Assembly (NCBI GenBank): GCA_035361075.1
Contig: DAOSBX010000001.1
Span: forward strand, 110,693 to 174,692
Direction of reading: 5' to 3'
Source: Candidatus Hydrogenedens sp.
Lineage (GTDB): Bacteria > Hydrogenedentota > Hydrogenedentia > Hydrogenedentales > Hydrogenedentaceae
Length of the DNA: 64,000 nt
Made by a program: the position numbers and the translations under genes
Notes under the pieces: model-generated
The model's database searches: none
What the model saw: only the letters and a program-made list of their open reading frames with translations
Told to the model about the DNA's origin: nothing
Shown here: positions 43,854 to 53,706 of the stretch, one piece after another
Numbering within the stretch: position 1 is the first letter of the stretch
How the letters are laid out: each line of letters starts with the position of its first letter

Positions 43854-44597
43854 TAATAAGACTATCAGTCCTATTTCAACTGCAAAATGACATAAAAATG
43901 CCATAATGTTGTTTTCTCTTTTCATTGACCACCAACAGGCGAAAAACGAGAAAATAAACATTCCTGTCATTTCTAACATCGCTTTATATATATGGTACAG
44001 AGTTTCTACTACAGGAACAAGCAACCAAACATAATTCTTAGAAAGTTGTTGACATGAGCGAAGGAGTAAATGCCTATTCATAAATTCCCAACCAGGTAAC
44101 CATGATATCACCCATAAAACTTGTTGAATAGCAAAAAACATTTTTTGATTAAAAGGAATACCTCTTAATCCCGGATAATACATCCGAAGCATTGGAGATA
44201 CAAGAACAAAAACCAGTGATAACAAACATATAACGATAAATACCGATAATAATATATAGTCTGATTTCCGCCAACTTCTAAATGAAAACCAACCAAAGTT
44301 TATAAACTTGTAAAAAAGTACAAATGGAAAAATTAACCATAAGAAAAATTTTGTTGCATCAAAGTTTTGGAATATTAAGATATATGAATAGTATTTTATG
44401 ACAGGTACTTTGTTTAGAATGTCAAAAAGGCTTATACTGAATTTACCCCATGATAAGATAAAGTGAACATCAAAGGTTATAAAAGTATCAATTATTAACA
44501 CAGAAATGACATATGCAATGATAGTAATTGAAGCGAGAAAGGGAATTTCCTTATTTTTAACAGGAATATCTTTTTGTTGTTCAGTAGTTTTTGTCAT
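43842..44597 (-). CDS. CPBP-like intramembrane protein (degenerate CAAX protease family)
   Basis: The 251-residue protein has about seven hydrophobic segments. The last third resembles the CPBP/ABI intramembrane protease family: GWEFMNRHLLL stands where EExxxR is expected, a His follows in VETLYHIYKAM, and FLCHFAVEIGL matches the final His-containing helix. The first motif Glu is replaced by Trp, so metal binding may be altered; similar WE/FW variants exist in the family. Its ATG overlaps the end of nth by 17 bp, so it belongs to the lon-polX-nth group, although no functional link is obvious. Confidence 0.65.
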   Translation of the reverse strand: MTKTTEQQKDIPVKNKEIPFLASITIIAYVISVLIIDTFITFDVHFILSWGKFSISLFDILNKVPVIKYYSYILIFQNFDATKFFLWLIFPFVLFYKFINFGWFSFRSWRKSDYILLSVFIVICLLSLVFVLVSPMLRMYYPGLRGIPFNQKMFFAIQQVLWVISWLPGWEFMNRHLLLRSCQQLSKNYVWLLVPVVETLYHIYKAMLEMTGMFIFSFFACWWSMKRENNIMAFLCHFAVEIGLIVLLLIT

Positions 44598-45276
44598 AAG
44601 GTTTTATTTCTTTCCTATGCAATTTTTGACTTTTATAAAAGTCGCATAAATCACAAATTATACACTCATTGCATTTTGGTTTTCGGGCATGACATATATT
44701 TCTACCGTGAAATACCAAAAGATGAGAGAAGAAAGTCCAGTTTTCAGGTGGAAGTAGTTTCATTAAATCAAGTTCTATTTTATTGGGATTATCAGATTGA
44801 GTAAACCCCAACCGCTTAGCTAATCTCCCACAGTGAGTGTCAACAATAATTCCTGGCGTCTTGAAACACTCCCCTAAAATAACGTTCGCAGTTTTTCGAC
44901 CCACTCCCGATAGAGATAGCAGTTCATCCATAGTTTTAGGGACTTCTCCGGCATATTTTTCTATTAATATCTTACACGTCTCTATTATATGCTTTGCCTT
45001 ATTACGATAGAAACCAACAGGCCTTATTAATGTTTCTAATTGCTTTTGTCCAATATGAATGTAATCAGATGGCGACTTCAATTTCTTGAATAAAGTTTGA
45101 CATACCTGATTTACCCTTTCATCGGTGCACTGAGATGCAAGGATAGTCATGATTAAAAGTTCAAACGGAGAGTGATAATTTAATGTACAGTGTGCATCAG
45201 GATAAATCTGGCTTAATTTTATATATACCTGTGTAGCGTTCTCTTTTAAAGTGTTGATTTCTTTTCTTTTAACCAA
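44581..45276 (-). CDS. nth: Endonuclease III
   Basis: Nth removes oxidised pyrimidines and nicks the abasic site in base excision repair. The protein has the helix-hairpin-helix LSGVGRKTANVILG with the catalytic Lys, the catalytic Asp in IVDTHCGRLAKRLG, and the 4Fe-4S loop Cys-x6-Cys-x2-Cys-x5-Cys in CHARKPKCNECIICDLC. The frame is open to a TTG at 45303, but the TTG at 45276, nine bases after AGAGGA, gives an N-terminus (MVKRKEINTLKENA) in line with the family, 231 residues. It overlaps the end of polX by 31 bp, which indicates coupling. Confidence 0.92.
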   Translation of the reverse strand: MVKRKEINTLKENATQVYIKLSQIYPDAHCTLNYHSPFELLIMTILASQCTDERVNQVCQTLFKKLKSPSDYIHIGQKQLETLIRPVGFYRNKAKHIIETCKILIEKYAGEVPKTMDELLSLSGVGRKTANVILGECFKTPGIIVDTHCGRLAKRLGFTQSDNPNKIELDLMKLLPPENWTFFSHLLVFHGRNICHARKPKCNECIICDLCDFYKSQKLHRKEIKPYDKNY

Positions 45277-46961
45277 GTTAACATATCCTCTAAGTTCATA
45301 CAATTAAGAATATCTTTTGGTAGTAATGTTCCTTTTCGAGCAGTATAAACTCCATATTTCAAATCTTCTATACCTTCGAGATTATGAGCATCTACAGAAA
45401 TAATAAATTTTGTATTCATTTGTACAGCCTTATAAATATTTCTCCAGTCCAAATCTAATCGTAATGGATTTGCGTTAATCTCAATTGCTACCTGATGACT
45501 AACGCATGCTTTTGCAATGGTTTCTATATCAATTGGATAGCCTTTCCGTGAAAGAAGAAGCTTACCTGTTGGGTGTCCTATAACATCTAAAAATGGGTTT
45601 TCTATTGCTTTAAGTAACCTACTTGTAGCAGTATTTTTATCCATTTCAAGTTTTGTATGAACAGACCCAATAACCATGTCAAATGTAGCCAAAATTTCAT
45701 TCGGATAATCTAAACTCCCATCTGTTTTGATGTCACATTCAATACCTTTTAATATTTTGAACGGTTTATAAATTTCATTCAATTTCTCTATTTCTTGATG
45801 TTGGTTTTCTATGTCTTTTATAGAAAGACCATGAGCATATCCAGCAGATTGACTATGGTCACAAATCACAAGATATTTAAATTCTCTATTAATACAATAT
45901 TCTGCTAATTCTTCTATTGAGTTTTGTCCATCACTGTATATCGTATGACAATGAACAATTCCTTGTATGTTTTCCAAACGAACTAACTCTAATGCTCTTT
46001 GAAAAACAAAATCCATATCCGCAAAATTTTCTCTCAATTCAGGAGGTAGATAGGGGAGACCAGTAACCTGATAAAACTGATGTTCTGTCTCAATATTTAT
46101 TTTTTGGTTTTTTTCTTTGTATAGACCATCTTTATTAAGGACAAAATCTTTTTCAGTTAACATTTTATTTATTTTTTCAATATACTCCTTTGACCCTGTT
46201 AACAGTAACGTATCTATGCCCAAATCCTCTTTATGTGATAAATGTAAAAAAATTGGAATCGGAAATTGATACATCTTAACAGTTCTTGAATCAATAACAG
46301 TAGTATTGTTGTCATAAATATGTATTGTATTAAGCATTCGTTCTTTATTATCTGACACAATAAGGAGATTAATATTTCGAACAGTATCACAATACCTTCT
46401 TAAACTGCCCACAATAAATATATTTTCAAGATTGATATTTTTTCCTAATTCTCTTATAAATGACTCTGCTAAATTAAGACCATCGGAAAGAAGATAATAG
46501 CCTCTCCATTCTCTTAAGAACTCAATACTTTCAATAATTTTAGATTCAATTTTCTTATTAAACCCTGGTACAGAAGCGACATCCCCTCTCAAACATGCGT
46601 TATAAAGCTCATCAATATTTGTAATATGTAAATGCTCATATAATGCACGAATCCGTTTTGCACCTAAGGATTGGACATAAAAAAGATCTAATAGTGATGA
46701 GGGATATTTACTTCTTACCTTTTCCAAAGCGGGGACAGGTTCATTATGAGCCCATGCTATTATTTTCTTCTCGATAGCTTCCCCAATTCCTTCCAAACTT
46801 CTCAATTTGCCTGTTTCAATAAGTTGTTCAATCGTATCATCCGTATGTTCAAGAGTTTCTGCAGCCTTGATATAGGAACGAACCTTAAAAGGATTTTCGC
46901 CATCAATTTCTAAGTATTGTGCCAATTCTCTTAAAGAACGAATGATACCTTCTTTGTCCAT
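45246..46961 (-). CDS. polX: PolX-type protein with PHP domain; polymerase site apparently lost
   Basis: The 571-residue protein has the bacterial PolX layout: an 8-kDa-like HhH region (residues 5-75), a second HhH (about 95-145), a palm/nucleotidyltransferase domain (about 175-320) and a C-terminal PHP phosphoesterase (about 330-560). The palm motif reads GSLRRYCDTVRNINLL, where active PolX enzymes have DxD; here Asn196 and Asn198 replace both metal-binding aspartates. The PHP metal motifs are intact: CHTIYSDG, CDHS, KGIECDI, GSVHT, GHPTGKLL and SVDAHN. It is therefore probably a 3'-5' exonuclease or AP-site phosphoesterase without polymerase activity. It lies 8 bp after lon and overlaps nth, a repair context. 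Confidence 0.87.
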   Translation of the reverse strand: MDKEGIIRSLRELAQYLEIDGENPFKVRSYIKAAETLEHTDDTIEQLIETGKLRSLEGIGEAIEKKIIAWAHNEPVPALEKVRSKYPSSLLDLFYVQSLGAKRIRALYEHLHITNIDELYNACLRGDVASVPGFNKKIESKIIESIEFLREWRGYYLLSDGLNLAESFIRELGKNINLENIFIVGSLRRYCDTVRNINLLIVSDNKERMLNTIHIYDNNTTVIDSRTVKMYQFPIPIFLHLSHKEDLGIDTLLLTGSKEYIEKINKMLTEKDFVLNKDGLYKEKNQKINIETEHQFYQVTGLPYLPPELRENFADMDFVFQRALELVRLENIQGIVHCHTIYSDGQNSIEELAEYCINREFKYLVICDHSQSAGYAHGLSIKDIENQHQEIEKLNEIYKPFKILKGIECDIKTDGSLDYPNEILATFDMVIGSVHTKLEMDKNTATSRLLKAIENPFLDVIGHPTGKLLLSRKGYPIDIETIAKACVSHQVAIEINANPLRLDLDWRNIYKAVQMNTKFIISVDAHNLEGIEDLKYGVYTARKGTLLPKDILNCMNLEDMLTWLKEKKSTL

Positions 46962-46969
46962 GTATGTTT

Positions 46970-49363
46970 CTACTTTCTAACTTCAAAACCAAGTGCAATC
47001 TTAATTACTTCATTTACATGAGAAACCAGATGAAATTTAATTTTCTTTTTTATAGATGCTGGAACTTCATCAAGGTCATTCTTATTTTTCTCTGGTAGAA
47101 TCACTGCCTTAATACCTGCTCTACCTGCTGCCAATACCTTTTCTTTAATTCCTCCTACAGCGAGCACACTACCCCTAAGGGTAATTTCGCCCGTCATTGC
47201 CAAATCATGTGGAACACATTTCTTCGTAAACAATGAGGTAAGAGCCATTAAAATTGTAATACCAGCACTGGGACCATCTTTAGGAACCGCACCAGATGGA
47301 ACATGGATATGTATGTCATTTTTAGAGAAAATATCATCGGGAATATTCAATTTTGACGCACAGGAACGAAGGTAGCTAAGCCCAATTTGTGCCGATTCCT
47401 TCATAACTTCACCTAATTGGCCAGTTAATATTAGATTACCTTTGCCAGGCATCGATGTCGCCTCGATAAATAAAATATCACCACCAGTGGGGGTCCATGC
47501 CAAACCTATCACCACCCCAGGAATCTTTGTTCGCGAAACAAAGTCCTCATAGATTCTCTCAGGACCTAACAATTCCTTTACATTATTTTTATCGATTACA
47601 ACCTTTACAGATGAATCTGAAGCCACCTTTTTTGCAACACCACGACAGATATTGGCAATCTCACGGTCAAGATTTCGAACCCCTGATTCTCGAGTATAAT
47701 TCATTATAATCTTTACAATGGCATCTTTTTTAATTGTAATATGTTTTTTGGTAAGGCCATGTAATTCTGTTTGTTTTGGAATAAGGTATCTTTTGGCAAT
47801 TTCAATTTTTTCTTCCAACGTATATCCTGGCAAGTGAAGTATTTCCATTCTATCTCTGAGAGCCCATGGAATAGGTTCTAATTCATTAGCAGTAGCAATA
47901 AAAAGCACTTTTGACAGGTCAAAGGGTACACTAATGTAATTGTCTACAAAAGAATAGTTTTGTGCAGGGTCTAATACTTCAAGTAAGGCAGAGGAAGGGT
48001 CACCTCTAAAGTCTGAACCCAGTTTATCTATTTCGTCAAGCATAAACACAGGATTTTGAGAGCCTGCTTTTCGAAGCCCAGAGATAATACGCCCTGGCAT
48101 TGCACCAATATATGTTTTTCGATGTCCACGAATCTCTGCCTCATCATGAATACCCCCTAAAGCAACACGCACAAATTTTCTACCTAAGGCACGTGCTATT
48201 GATTGCCCTAATGAAGTTTTACCTACTCCAGGAGGACCTTGAAAACATAAAATTGGACCTTGAGTATCTGGTTTTAATTTTCTTACCGCTAAATATTCCA
48301 AAATTCGTTTTTTGATTTTATCTAAGCCATAGTGGTCATGATTTAAAATCCTTTCCGCTTCAACCAAATCCAGCCTATCCGAAGTAAAAACACCCCATGG
48401 TAGGTCCAGAACAGTATCTAAGTAAGAAATGATTATATGATATTCAGGTGAATATTCGTTCATTCGTGAAAGACGATTTAATTCGCGAAACAATTCTTTT
48501 TTCGTATCATCAGGGGCTTTTAAGGCTTCTATTTTTTGCTTATATTCATTAATTTCCTGTTCTTTACCTTCAGTTTCACCCAATTCTTTTTGAATTGCTT
48601 TTAATTGTTGGCGAAGATAGAATTCTTTTTGGTTTTTCTCTATTGTTTTCTGAACATCCTCTCTAATTTTTGTCGAGGCTTGTGCAAGTTCTACTTGATA
48701 TTGTAATTTCTCAACAATCTTTAACATTCTGGACTTTAAGTCAGGCATTTCTAAAATTTCCTGACGTTCTTTAATCTTTAACCGTATATTAGAAGCAACC
48801 ACCGCTGTTAAAAATATCGGGTCTTCAATACTATCTAAAAAAGCTTTAGCACCTTCAGGGACGTTAGGGTTATTCTTGATTAATTCTGCCATTTGTGTTT
48901 TTATTGCAAGTGCAATAGGTTCTAATTCCTTAGGTGAAAAATCAGGTTCTTCTAATAGCAGTACCCGAACAATAGGATACGGAGCTTCCCTCATGATACC
49001 ACCAGAAAAGAACCTTCGTGTGGCTTGAACGAATATATTTAAGCCTCCATCAGGAGTCGCATGTTCCTGTAGTATTCTACCTATACAACCTATAGAATAA
49101 ACATTAAAACGATTACCTGTTTTCTCTTCTTTATGTTCCTGTTCGGGTTTCTCTGCGAGAAGAGCAACGAGTCGGTGACTTTTAACTGTATCTTCAATCA
49201 ACATCTTTTCAGATGGGGTCGTAATATGTAGCGGTAGCATTGCCATAGGAAAAGGGACAATATCTTGAAGGATTATTAAGGGCAGTGTGTCTGGAATATC
49301 AAAAGTTGTAGGAACAGGTAATGCCCCATTAATTATTCCACTTTTTTGGTCATCTTTTTGCAT
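46970..49363 (-). CDS. lon: ATP-dependent Lon protease
   Basis: Lon degrades misfolded and regulatory proteins in the cytoplasm. The 797-residue protein has the N-terminal substrate domain (about 25-220), a coiled-coil region (about 225-300), an AAA+ module with Walker A GPPGVGKTS (about 376-384) and Walker B PVFMLDEIDKLG, and a C-terminal peptidase with the catalytic Ser in PKDGPSAGIT plus the Lys about 43 residues on in GGIKEKVLAAGRAG. The length is standard. GGGAATG precedes the ATG. No CIRCE or clear heat-shock promoter is visible in the 208-bp gap shared with ctpA. It heads the lon-polX-nth-CPBP group. Confidence 0.95.
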   Translation of the reverse strand: MQKDDQKSGIINGALPVPTTFDIPDTLPLIILQDIVPFPMAMLPLHITTPSEKMLIEDTVKSHRLVALLAEKPEQEHKEEKTGNRFNVYSIGCIGRILQEHATPDGGLNIFVQATRRFFSGGIMREAPYPIVRVLLLEEPDFSPKELEPIALAIKTQMAELIKNNPNVPEGAKAFLDSIEDPIFLTAVVASNIRLKIKERQEILEMPDLKSRMLKIVEKLQYQVELAQASTKIREDVQKTIEKNQKEFYLRQQLKAIQKELGETEGKEQEINEYKQKIEALKAPDDTKKELFRELNRLSRMNEYSPEYHIIISYLDTVLDLPWGVFTSDRLDLVEAERILNHDHYGLDKIKKRILEYLAVRKLKPDTQGPILCFQGPPGVGKTSLGQSIARALGRKFVRVALGGIHDEAEIRGHRKTYIGAMPGRIISGLRKAGSQNPVFMLDEIDKLGSDFRGDPSSALLEVLDPAQNYSFVDNYISVPFDLSKVLFIATANELEPIPWALRDRMEILHLPGYTLEEKIEIAKRYLIPKQTELHGLTKKHITIKKDAIVKIIMNYTRESGVRNLDREIANICRGVAKKVASDSSVKVVIDKNNVKELLGPERIYEDFVSRTKIPGVVIGLAWTPTGGDILFIEATSMPGKGNLILTGQLGEVMKESAQIGLSYLRSCASKLNIPDDIFSKNDIHIHVPSGAVPKDGPSAGITILMALTSLFTKKCVPHDLAMTGEITLRGSVLAVGGIKEKVLAAGRAGIKAVILPEKNKNDLDEVPASIKKKIKFHLVSHVNEVIKIALGFEVRK

Positions 49364-49571
49364 AAATCATTCCCATATTACATATTATTTGCTGAATGTT
49401 AAAAATTATTTTGAAATATGAAATAAAATTATATCATATATTTTATAGAGTATTTTAAGATAGTAATCCGATTAACAAATGTAATCTCTATTCGAAGTTA
49501 TACTGTAATATTTGATAAACTATCAGCAATGCTTTTTGAAAATGATAAATAAAAATAATTAGGAACATGAT

Positions 49572-51194
49572 ATGCCCAATAGAAATAGTAAATTTGAATT
49601 TTTATCTATCTTAATTTTCTTACTCGGAGTTGTTGCTTTATTAACCAATGGTTTTACACCAAAAATATCAGCCCAGAGTAACACCAAAACAGATATATAT
49701 CAGGCGATTGAACCTATCGGACATACACTACAAACAATATTAGACGAGTATGTTAAAGAGGTAGATATAAATAAAATAGTGGAAGGGGCTTTAGTCGGAA
49801 TGATGAGTAGTCTTGACCGCCATAGTTCGTATATCAGTTCCTCGGATTTAAAAACACTAAGAGACGATACTCAAGGTGAGTTCGAAGGGATAGGGGTGTC
49901 GATAAAAATGGATGACAACCAAAATGTAATCGTATTTATGCCTATTCCAAATTCACCAGCAGCAAAAGCAGGATTGAAACCATTTGATATTATAAGAAAA
50001 ATTGATGGAATTCCTGTTGAACAACTCTGGAAGCCAGGAATGTCCGAACAAGAAAAATTGAGCTCAGCCGCTGAGAAGATTCGTGGACCCATTGGGACGA
50101 AGGTTCAATTAACAATTGAAAGACCACATTCAGATAAAGATAGTGAAACATTTGACGTAACAGTAGAACGAGCGAAAGTTCCTTTAGAAAGTATTAAAGA
50201 GAGTCGTATATTACCTTCTGGGTATGGATATGTTCGTTTGTCAGATTTTAAAGAAAATACAGCCAGCGATTTGAAGAAAACAATAAAAGAAATGTTAGAT
50301 AAAGGTATAAAAGGGTTTATATTAGATCTGCGTTGGAATCCTGGCGGTTTATTAACTGCTTCTCAGCAGGTATGTGAATTGTTCCTTCCTAAAGATTCGC
50401 TGGTTACATACACTCGGAGTAGAGGACAGCTGACACAAGAAAATGGTAAAGATTTAGAACTGAAAACAAGAGACAGACCTGTTTTGCCCTTAAATATGCC
50501 TATGATTTTATTAGTTAACAACCAAACTGCGAGTTCCTCCGAAATTGTGACAGGAGCATTACAGTACCATCAACGTGCCCTCATAGTAGGAGAAAAAACG
50601 TTTGGAAAGGGAAGTGTCCAGACAATTATCCCATTACCTCCCAAAAATGAAACAGCATTGCGACTAACGACTGCACTTTATTACACACCCGCTGGGGTAA
50701 CGATAGACCACGAAGGGATTTTACCAGATATCGTAGTAGAGATGACCGACGAAGAAGAACGATTATTGGCATTGCAAATGTATAAATCTTATGAAAAAGA
50801 CCCTTCAAAAATTAATGAACAAAATCATGGCTCTGTTACAGGGAATGAGATAATTCAAGTACCACCCGAAAAAATTCAGGAACAAGAACAACTCCTTCAT
50901 GAAGTCGGAAAAGTTGCGGGTGAAGATGCTGTTAAACTCATGAAAGAATTCTTCCGTAGAAAAAATGCTTCGGAAGGGACTGTGGAAGATACACAACTGA
51001 AAAAAGCAGTAGAAATCCTCGGAGAAGACCCAATTTGGGAAAATTTGATAAAAAAATACCACAAAGATGTGAAAGAAACTCAAAAAGAGGCTAAAAATGG
51101 TTCTGAAAAAGAAGACGAAGATAGTGAAGTTAAAAGGAGATTGTTAGAAATTGAATTGCAAAACAATACGCCTCCAGTTCCTTCCTTACCATAA
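49572..51194 (+). CDS. ctpA: C-terminal processing peptidase (S41 family)
   Basis: The 540-residue protein has an N-terminal signal anchor (about 10-30), a PDZ domain (GEFEGIGVSI to about residue 200) and an S41 protease core. NNQTASSSEIVTG and GEKTFGKGSVQ give a Ser321/Lys346 dyad at the 25-residue spacing usual in CtpB; this assignment is by spacing. The C-terminal tail is charged and probably helical. Such proteases trim periplasmic or envelope proteins. The ATG has AGGAAC upstream; the gene is divergent from lon, and rph follows about 95 bp after its stop. Confidence 0.9.
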   Translation: MPNRNSKFEFLSILIFLLGVVALLTNGFTPKISAQSNTKTDIYQAIEPIGHTLQTILDEYVKEVDINKIVEGALVGMMSSLDRHSSYISSSDLKTLRDDTQGEFEGIGVSIKMDDNQNVIVFMPIPNSPAAKAGLKPFDIIRKIDGIPVEQLWKPGMSEQEKLSSAAEKIRGPIGTKVQLTIERPHSDKDSETFDVTVERAKVPLESIKESRILPSGYGYVRLSDFKENTASDLKKTIKEMLDKGIKGFILDLRWNPGGLLTASQQVCELFLPKDSLVTYTRSRGQLTQENGKDLELKTRDRPVLPLNMPMILLVNNQTASSSEIVTGALQYHQRALIVGEKTFGKGSVQTIIPLPPKNETALRLTTALYYTPAGVTIDHEGILPDIVVEMTDEEERLLALQMYKSYEKDPSKINEQNHGSVTGNEIIQVPPEKIQEQEQLLHEVGKVAGEDAVKLMKEFFRRKNASEGTVEDTQLKKAVEILGEDPIWENLIKKYHKDVKETQKEAKNGSEKEDEDSEVKRRLLEIELQNNTPPVPSLP

Positions 51195-51289
51195 TAAAAA
51201 TTAATACATTGGCAAAACATATATCAGTATAAATGAAAAAACATATCAATCAACCATTTGATTTGCAAACGTTAAGGAAGATATTAACG

Positions 51290-52009
51290 ATGAATAGGTC
51301 ATTTAATCGTGCAAATAATGAACTCAGGCCTATTTCTATTGAAAAAAGTTATATAAAGACCGCCCATGGTTCTTCTTTTGTATGTTTTGGCGAGACAAAA
51401 GTAATCTGTACAGCATTTTTCGAAAACAAAGTCCCTCCATGGTTAAGAGACTCTGGACAGGGTTGGGTTACCGCAGAATACGGAATGTTACCAGGGGCTA
51501 CCTCCCAAAGAGGGGATAGAGAATCCATTCGTAAAGGTAGGTCTCAGGAAATTAGCCGACTCATTGGTAGAAGTTTAAGGGCTGTGGTTGACCTTAAACA
51601 AATTGGTGAATGTCAGGTTATGGTTGACTGTGATGTTATTCAAGCAGATGGAGGTACGAGGACAGCCGCTATTACAGGCGGATTTGTCGCTCTATATGAA
51701 GCATTAAAAACATCAGTAGAACGAGGATATTTAAAAACAATGCCAATAATTGATATTTGTTCTGCGGTAAGCGTTGGTATTGTTAATGATGAATATCTTG
51801 TAGACTTAGATTATAATGAGGATGTTCAGGCAATAGTTGATATGAATGTAGTTATGAATTCTAAAGGAGAACTAATTGAAATACAAGGTTGTGGTGAGCA
51901 TGGTGTCTTTACAAGAAAACAACTAAACAAACTTATAGATATGGCTACTGAAGGAATACAAAAAATTATTGAAATACAAAAAAAGGTTGTTGAATGGGAT
52001 GAAGGATAA
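51290..52009 (+). CDS. rph: Ribonuclease PH
   Basis: RNase PH trims tRNA 3' ends phosphorolytically. The protein has NELRPISIEKSYIKTAHGSS, GETKVICTAF, WVTAEYGMLPGAT, RGDRESIRKGRSQEISRLIGRSLRAV with the phosphate- and RNA-binding arginines, and DCDVIQADGGTRTAAITG. The frame starts at 51233, but the ATG at 51290 is chosen: it gives 239 residues, the family norm, and has AAGGA upstream, while the first ATG lacks a ribosome-binding site. It overlaps rdgB by 11 bp, a pairing seen in many bacteria. Confidence 0.93.
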   Translation: MNRSFNRANNELRPISIEKSYIKTAHGSSFVCFGETKVICTAFFENKVPPWLRDSGQGWVTAEYGMLPGATSQRGDRESIRKGRSQEISRLIGRSLRAVVDLKQIGECQVMVDCDVIQADGGTRTAAITGGFVALYEALKTSVERGYLKTMPIIDICSAVSVGIVNDEYLVDLDYNEDVQAIVDMNVVMNSKGELIEIQGCGEHGVFTRKQLNKLIDMATEGIQKIIEIQKKVVEWDEG

Positions 52010-52619
52010 AAAGATATTAGTTATCGCTACAGGGAATAAACATAAATTTCAGGAAATAACAAAAATTATGGACTTAAAAGACTGGGAAGTTAAATTTTTG
52101 AAAGACTTTCCCGAGTTTGAAATCCCAGAAGAAACAGGGAAAACTTATGAAGAGAATGCATTCATAAAAGCCAAAACATGTGCAGATAAATTAAAATTAC
52201 CAGCGTTAGCAGATGATTCTGGTTTAGAAGTAGATGCCCTGGGAGGAGAGCCAGGGGTATATTCTTCAAGATATGGAGGTATTGAAGGTGATTCAAAAAG
52301 AAATATAACAAGGTTATTAGAAGAGATGAATACTATTCCAGAAGGAAAAAGAACAGCAAAATTTATCTGTTGTTCTATGTTAGTTTTCCCTGATGGCTTT
52401 TCTCATATTGAATGGGGTGAGGTAAAGGGACGGATAACATTCAAACCCAGTGGTACTGCTGGTTTCGGATATGACCCAATATTTATCCCGGATGGATACA
52501 AAAATACCTTTGCGGAACTATCTCCAGAGGAAAAAAATAAAATCAGTCACCGTGCCATTGCATTCCGAAAAATGGCTGATTTTTTAACCCATTTTAGTTA
52601 TGAATATTGTTCTTCCTGA
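51999..52619 (+). CDS. rdgB: XTP/dITP pyrophosphatase
   Basis: This Ham1/RdgB enzyme hydrolyses dITP and XTP to monophosphates, cleaning the nucleotide pool. It has IATGNKHKFQEI (residues 7-18), LADDSGLEVDALGGEPGVYSSRYGG with the catalytic Asp, TAGFGYDPIFIPDG and SHRAIAFRK. The ATG at 51999 is used because an in-frame ATG 30 bp upstream adds residues unlike the family. The start lies within the last codons of rph, and its end overlaps tsaC by 20 bp. The 206-residue length is normal. Confidence 0.94.
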   Translation: MKDKKILVIATGNKHKFQEITKIMDLKDWEVKFLKDFPEFEIPEETGKTYEENAFIKAKTCADKLKLPALADDSGLEVDALGGEPGVYSSRYGGIEGDSKRNITRLLEEMNTIPEGKRTAKFICCSMLVFPDGFSHIEWGEVKGRITFKPSGTAGFGYDPIFIPDGYKNTFAELSPEEKNKISHRAIAFRKMADFLTHFSYEYCSS

Positions 52620-53217
52620 TAACAAAGGGATACAAGAAGCTGTTAATGCCTTGATATGTGATGAAGTTGTTGCTTATCCGACAGAAACAGTTTACGGATT
52701 GGCAGTAAATCCATTTTCTGAACGAGCTTTAAACAAACTTTTTCAAGTTAAAGGTAGACAAGAAAATAAACCTGTGCTTCTTGTGGTTGGAAATATAGAA
52801 CAAATATATGAACTTGTAATAAATATTTCTGATAAAGCTAAAAAGTGTATAGAAAAATTCTGGCCAGGACCTTTATCATTACTACTACCATGTAAACAGG
52901 AATTATCAAAAAAACTCACAGCAGGTCAAGGTAAAATCTGTATTCGTTGGACTTCACACCCAATAGCACAAAAGTTATCATTAGAATTTGGACATGCTAT
53001 TACCTCCACTTCAGCAAATCGTTCAGGTGAACTACCTGCAAATACAATAGAAGAATTACCAAAAGAGGGAATTAACGTCGCCATTAAAAGTGAGATACAA
53101 ATTAGGAAAGAACCATCCACTGTTTTTGACCCTGATTTGTGTAAAATACTCAGAGAAGGCACAATTAAAAAAGGAGAATTAGAAAAGATATTGGAAGAAA
53201 AAGTATATATCGAATAG
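52600..53217 (+). CDS. tsaC: Threonylcarbamoyl-AMP synthase (TsaC/Sua5 family)
   Basis: This enzyme makes threonylcarbamoyl-AMP for the universal t6A37 modification of ANN-decoding tRNAs. The 205-residue YrdC-domain protein has AYPTETVYGLAVNP, KLFQVKGRQENKPVLLVV with the Lys-Gly-Arg site, FWPGPLSLLLP and ITSTSANRSGE. It lacks the extra C-terminal Sua5 domain, so TsaC is the better name. The ATG lies inside rdgB by 20 bp. The partner genes tsaB, tsaD and tsaE are not in the window. Confidence 0.92.
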   Translation: MNIVLPDNKGIQEAVNALICDEVVAYPTETVYGLAVNPFSERALNKLFQVKGRQENKPVLLVVGNIEQIYELVINISDKAKKCIEKFWPGPLSLLLPCKQELSKKLTAGQGKICIRWTSHPIAQKLSLEFGHAITSTSANRSGELPANTIEELPKEGINVAIKSEIQIRKEPSTVFDPDLCKILREGTIKKGELEKILEEKVYIE

Positions 53218-53241
53218 TAGATTAATAGAAAGGAATTTATA

Positions 53242-53706
53242 ATGAAAATTGGAATTGGTTGTGACCATGCAGGCTATGAAGGACCTCCACCATTATATAA
53301 ACCTACAATTGTTGAACACCTTAAAAATAGAGGTTATGATATTGTAGATTATGGAACCTTTGGTCCCGAACCTGTTGATTATCCCGATTTTGCAAAAGCC
53401 TTATGTGTGGGACTTATCAAGGGAGAGATTGAGCGTGGTGTCCTTATTTGCGGTACAGGGATAGGAGTTTCTATGAGTGCTAACCGTTTTCGGGGAATAA
53501 GAGCAGCAGTATGTACTACCCCTTTAATGGCAGAATTATCCCGTACACATAATGACTCAAATGTTATTTGTTTAGGCCGTCGTATATTAAGTTTAGAACA
53601 ATGTATCGAATTAATAGATATATGGTTAAGTGTGCCTTTTTCTAATGGTGAACGACATATACGTAGACTTAACAAGGTAGATAAATTGGGAGATATAACA
53701 TGTTGA
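53242..53706 (+). CDS. rpiB: Ribose-5-phosphate isomerase B
   Basis: RpiB interconverts ribose 5-phosphate and ribulose 5-phosphate. The 154-residue protein has GIGCDHAGYEG, the DYGTFG..PVDYPDFA block, CGTGIGVSMSANRFRGIRAAVC with the catalytic Cys-Gly-Thr-Gly motif, and SRTHNDSNVICLGRR. AGAAAGGAATT precedes the ATG. The stop overlaps the hslU start by 7 bp. LacAB-like galactose-6-phosphate isomerases are close relatives, but the context and residues favour RpiB. Confidence 0.92.
   Translation: MKIGIGCDHAGYEGPPPLYKPTIVEHLKNRGYDIVDYGTFGPEPVDYPDFAKALCVGLIKGEIERGVLICGTGIGVSMSANRFRGIRAAVCTTPLMAELSRTHNDSNVICLGRRILSLEQCIELIDIWLSVPFSNGERHIRRLNKVDKLGDITC

Noticed and set aside
49364..49571. Heat-shock element (CIRCE or sigma-32 type) between lon and ctpA
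   Set aside because: No TTAGCACTC-type inverted repeat or CTTGAA/CCCCAT pair was found; TATACT at 49499 has no -35 at proper spacing.
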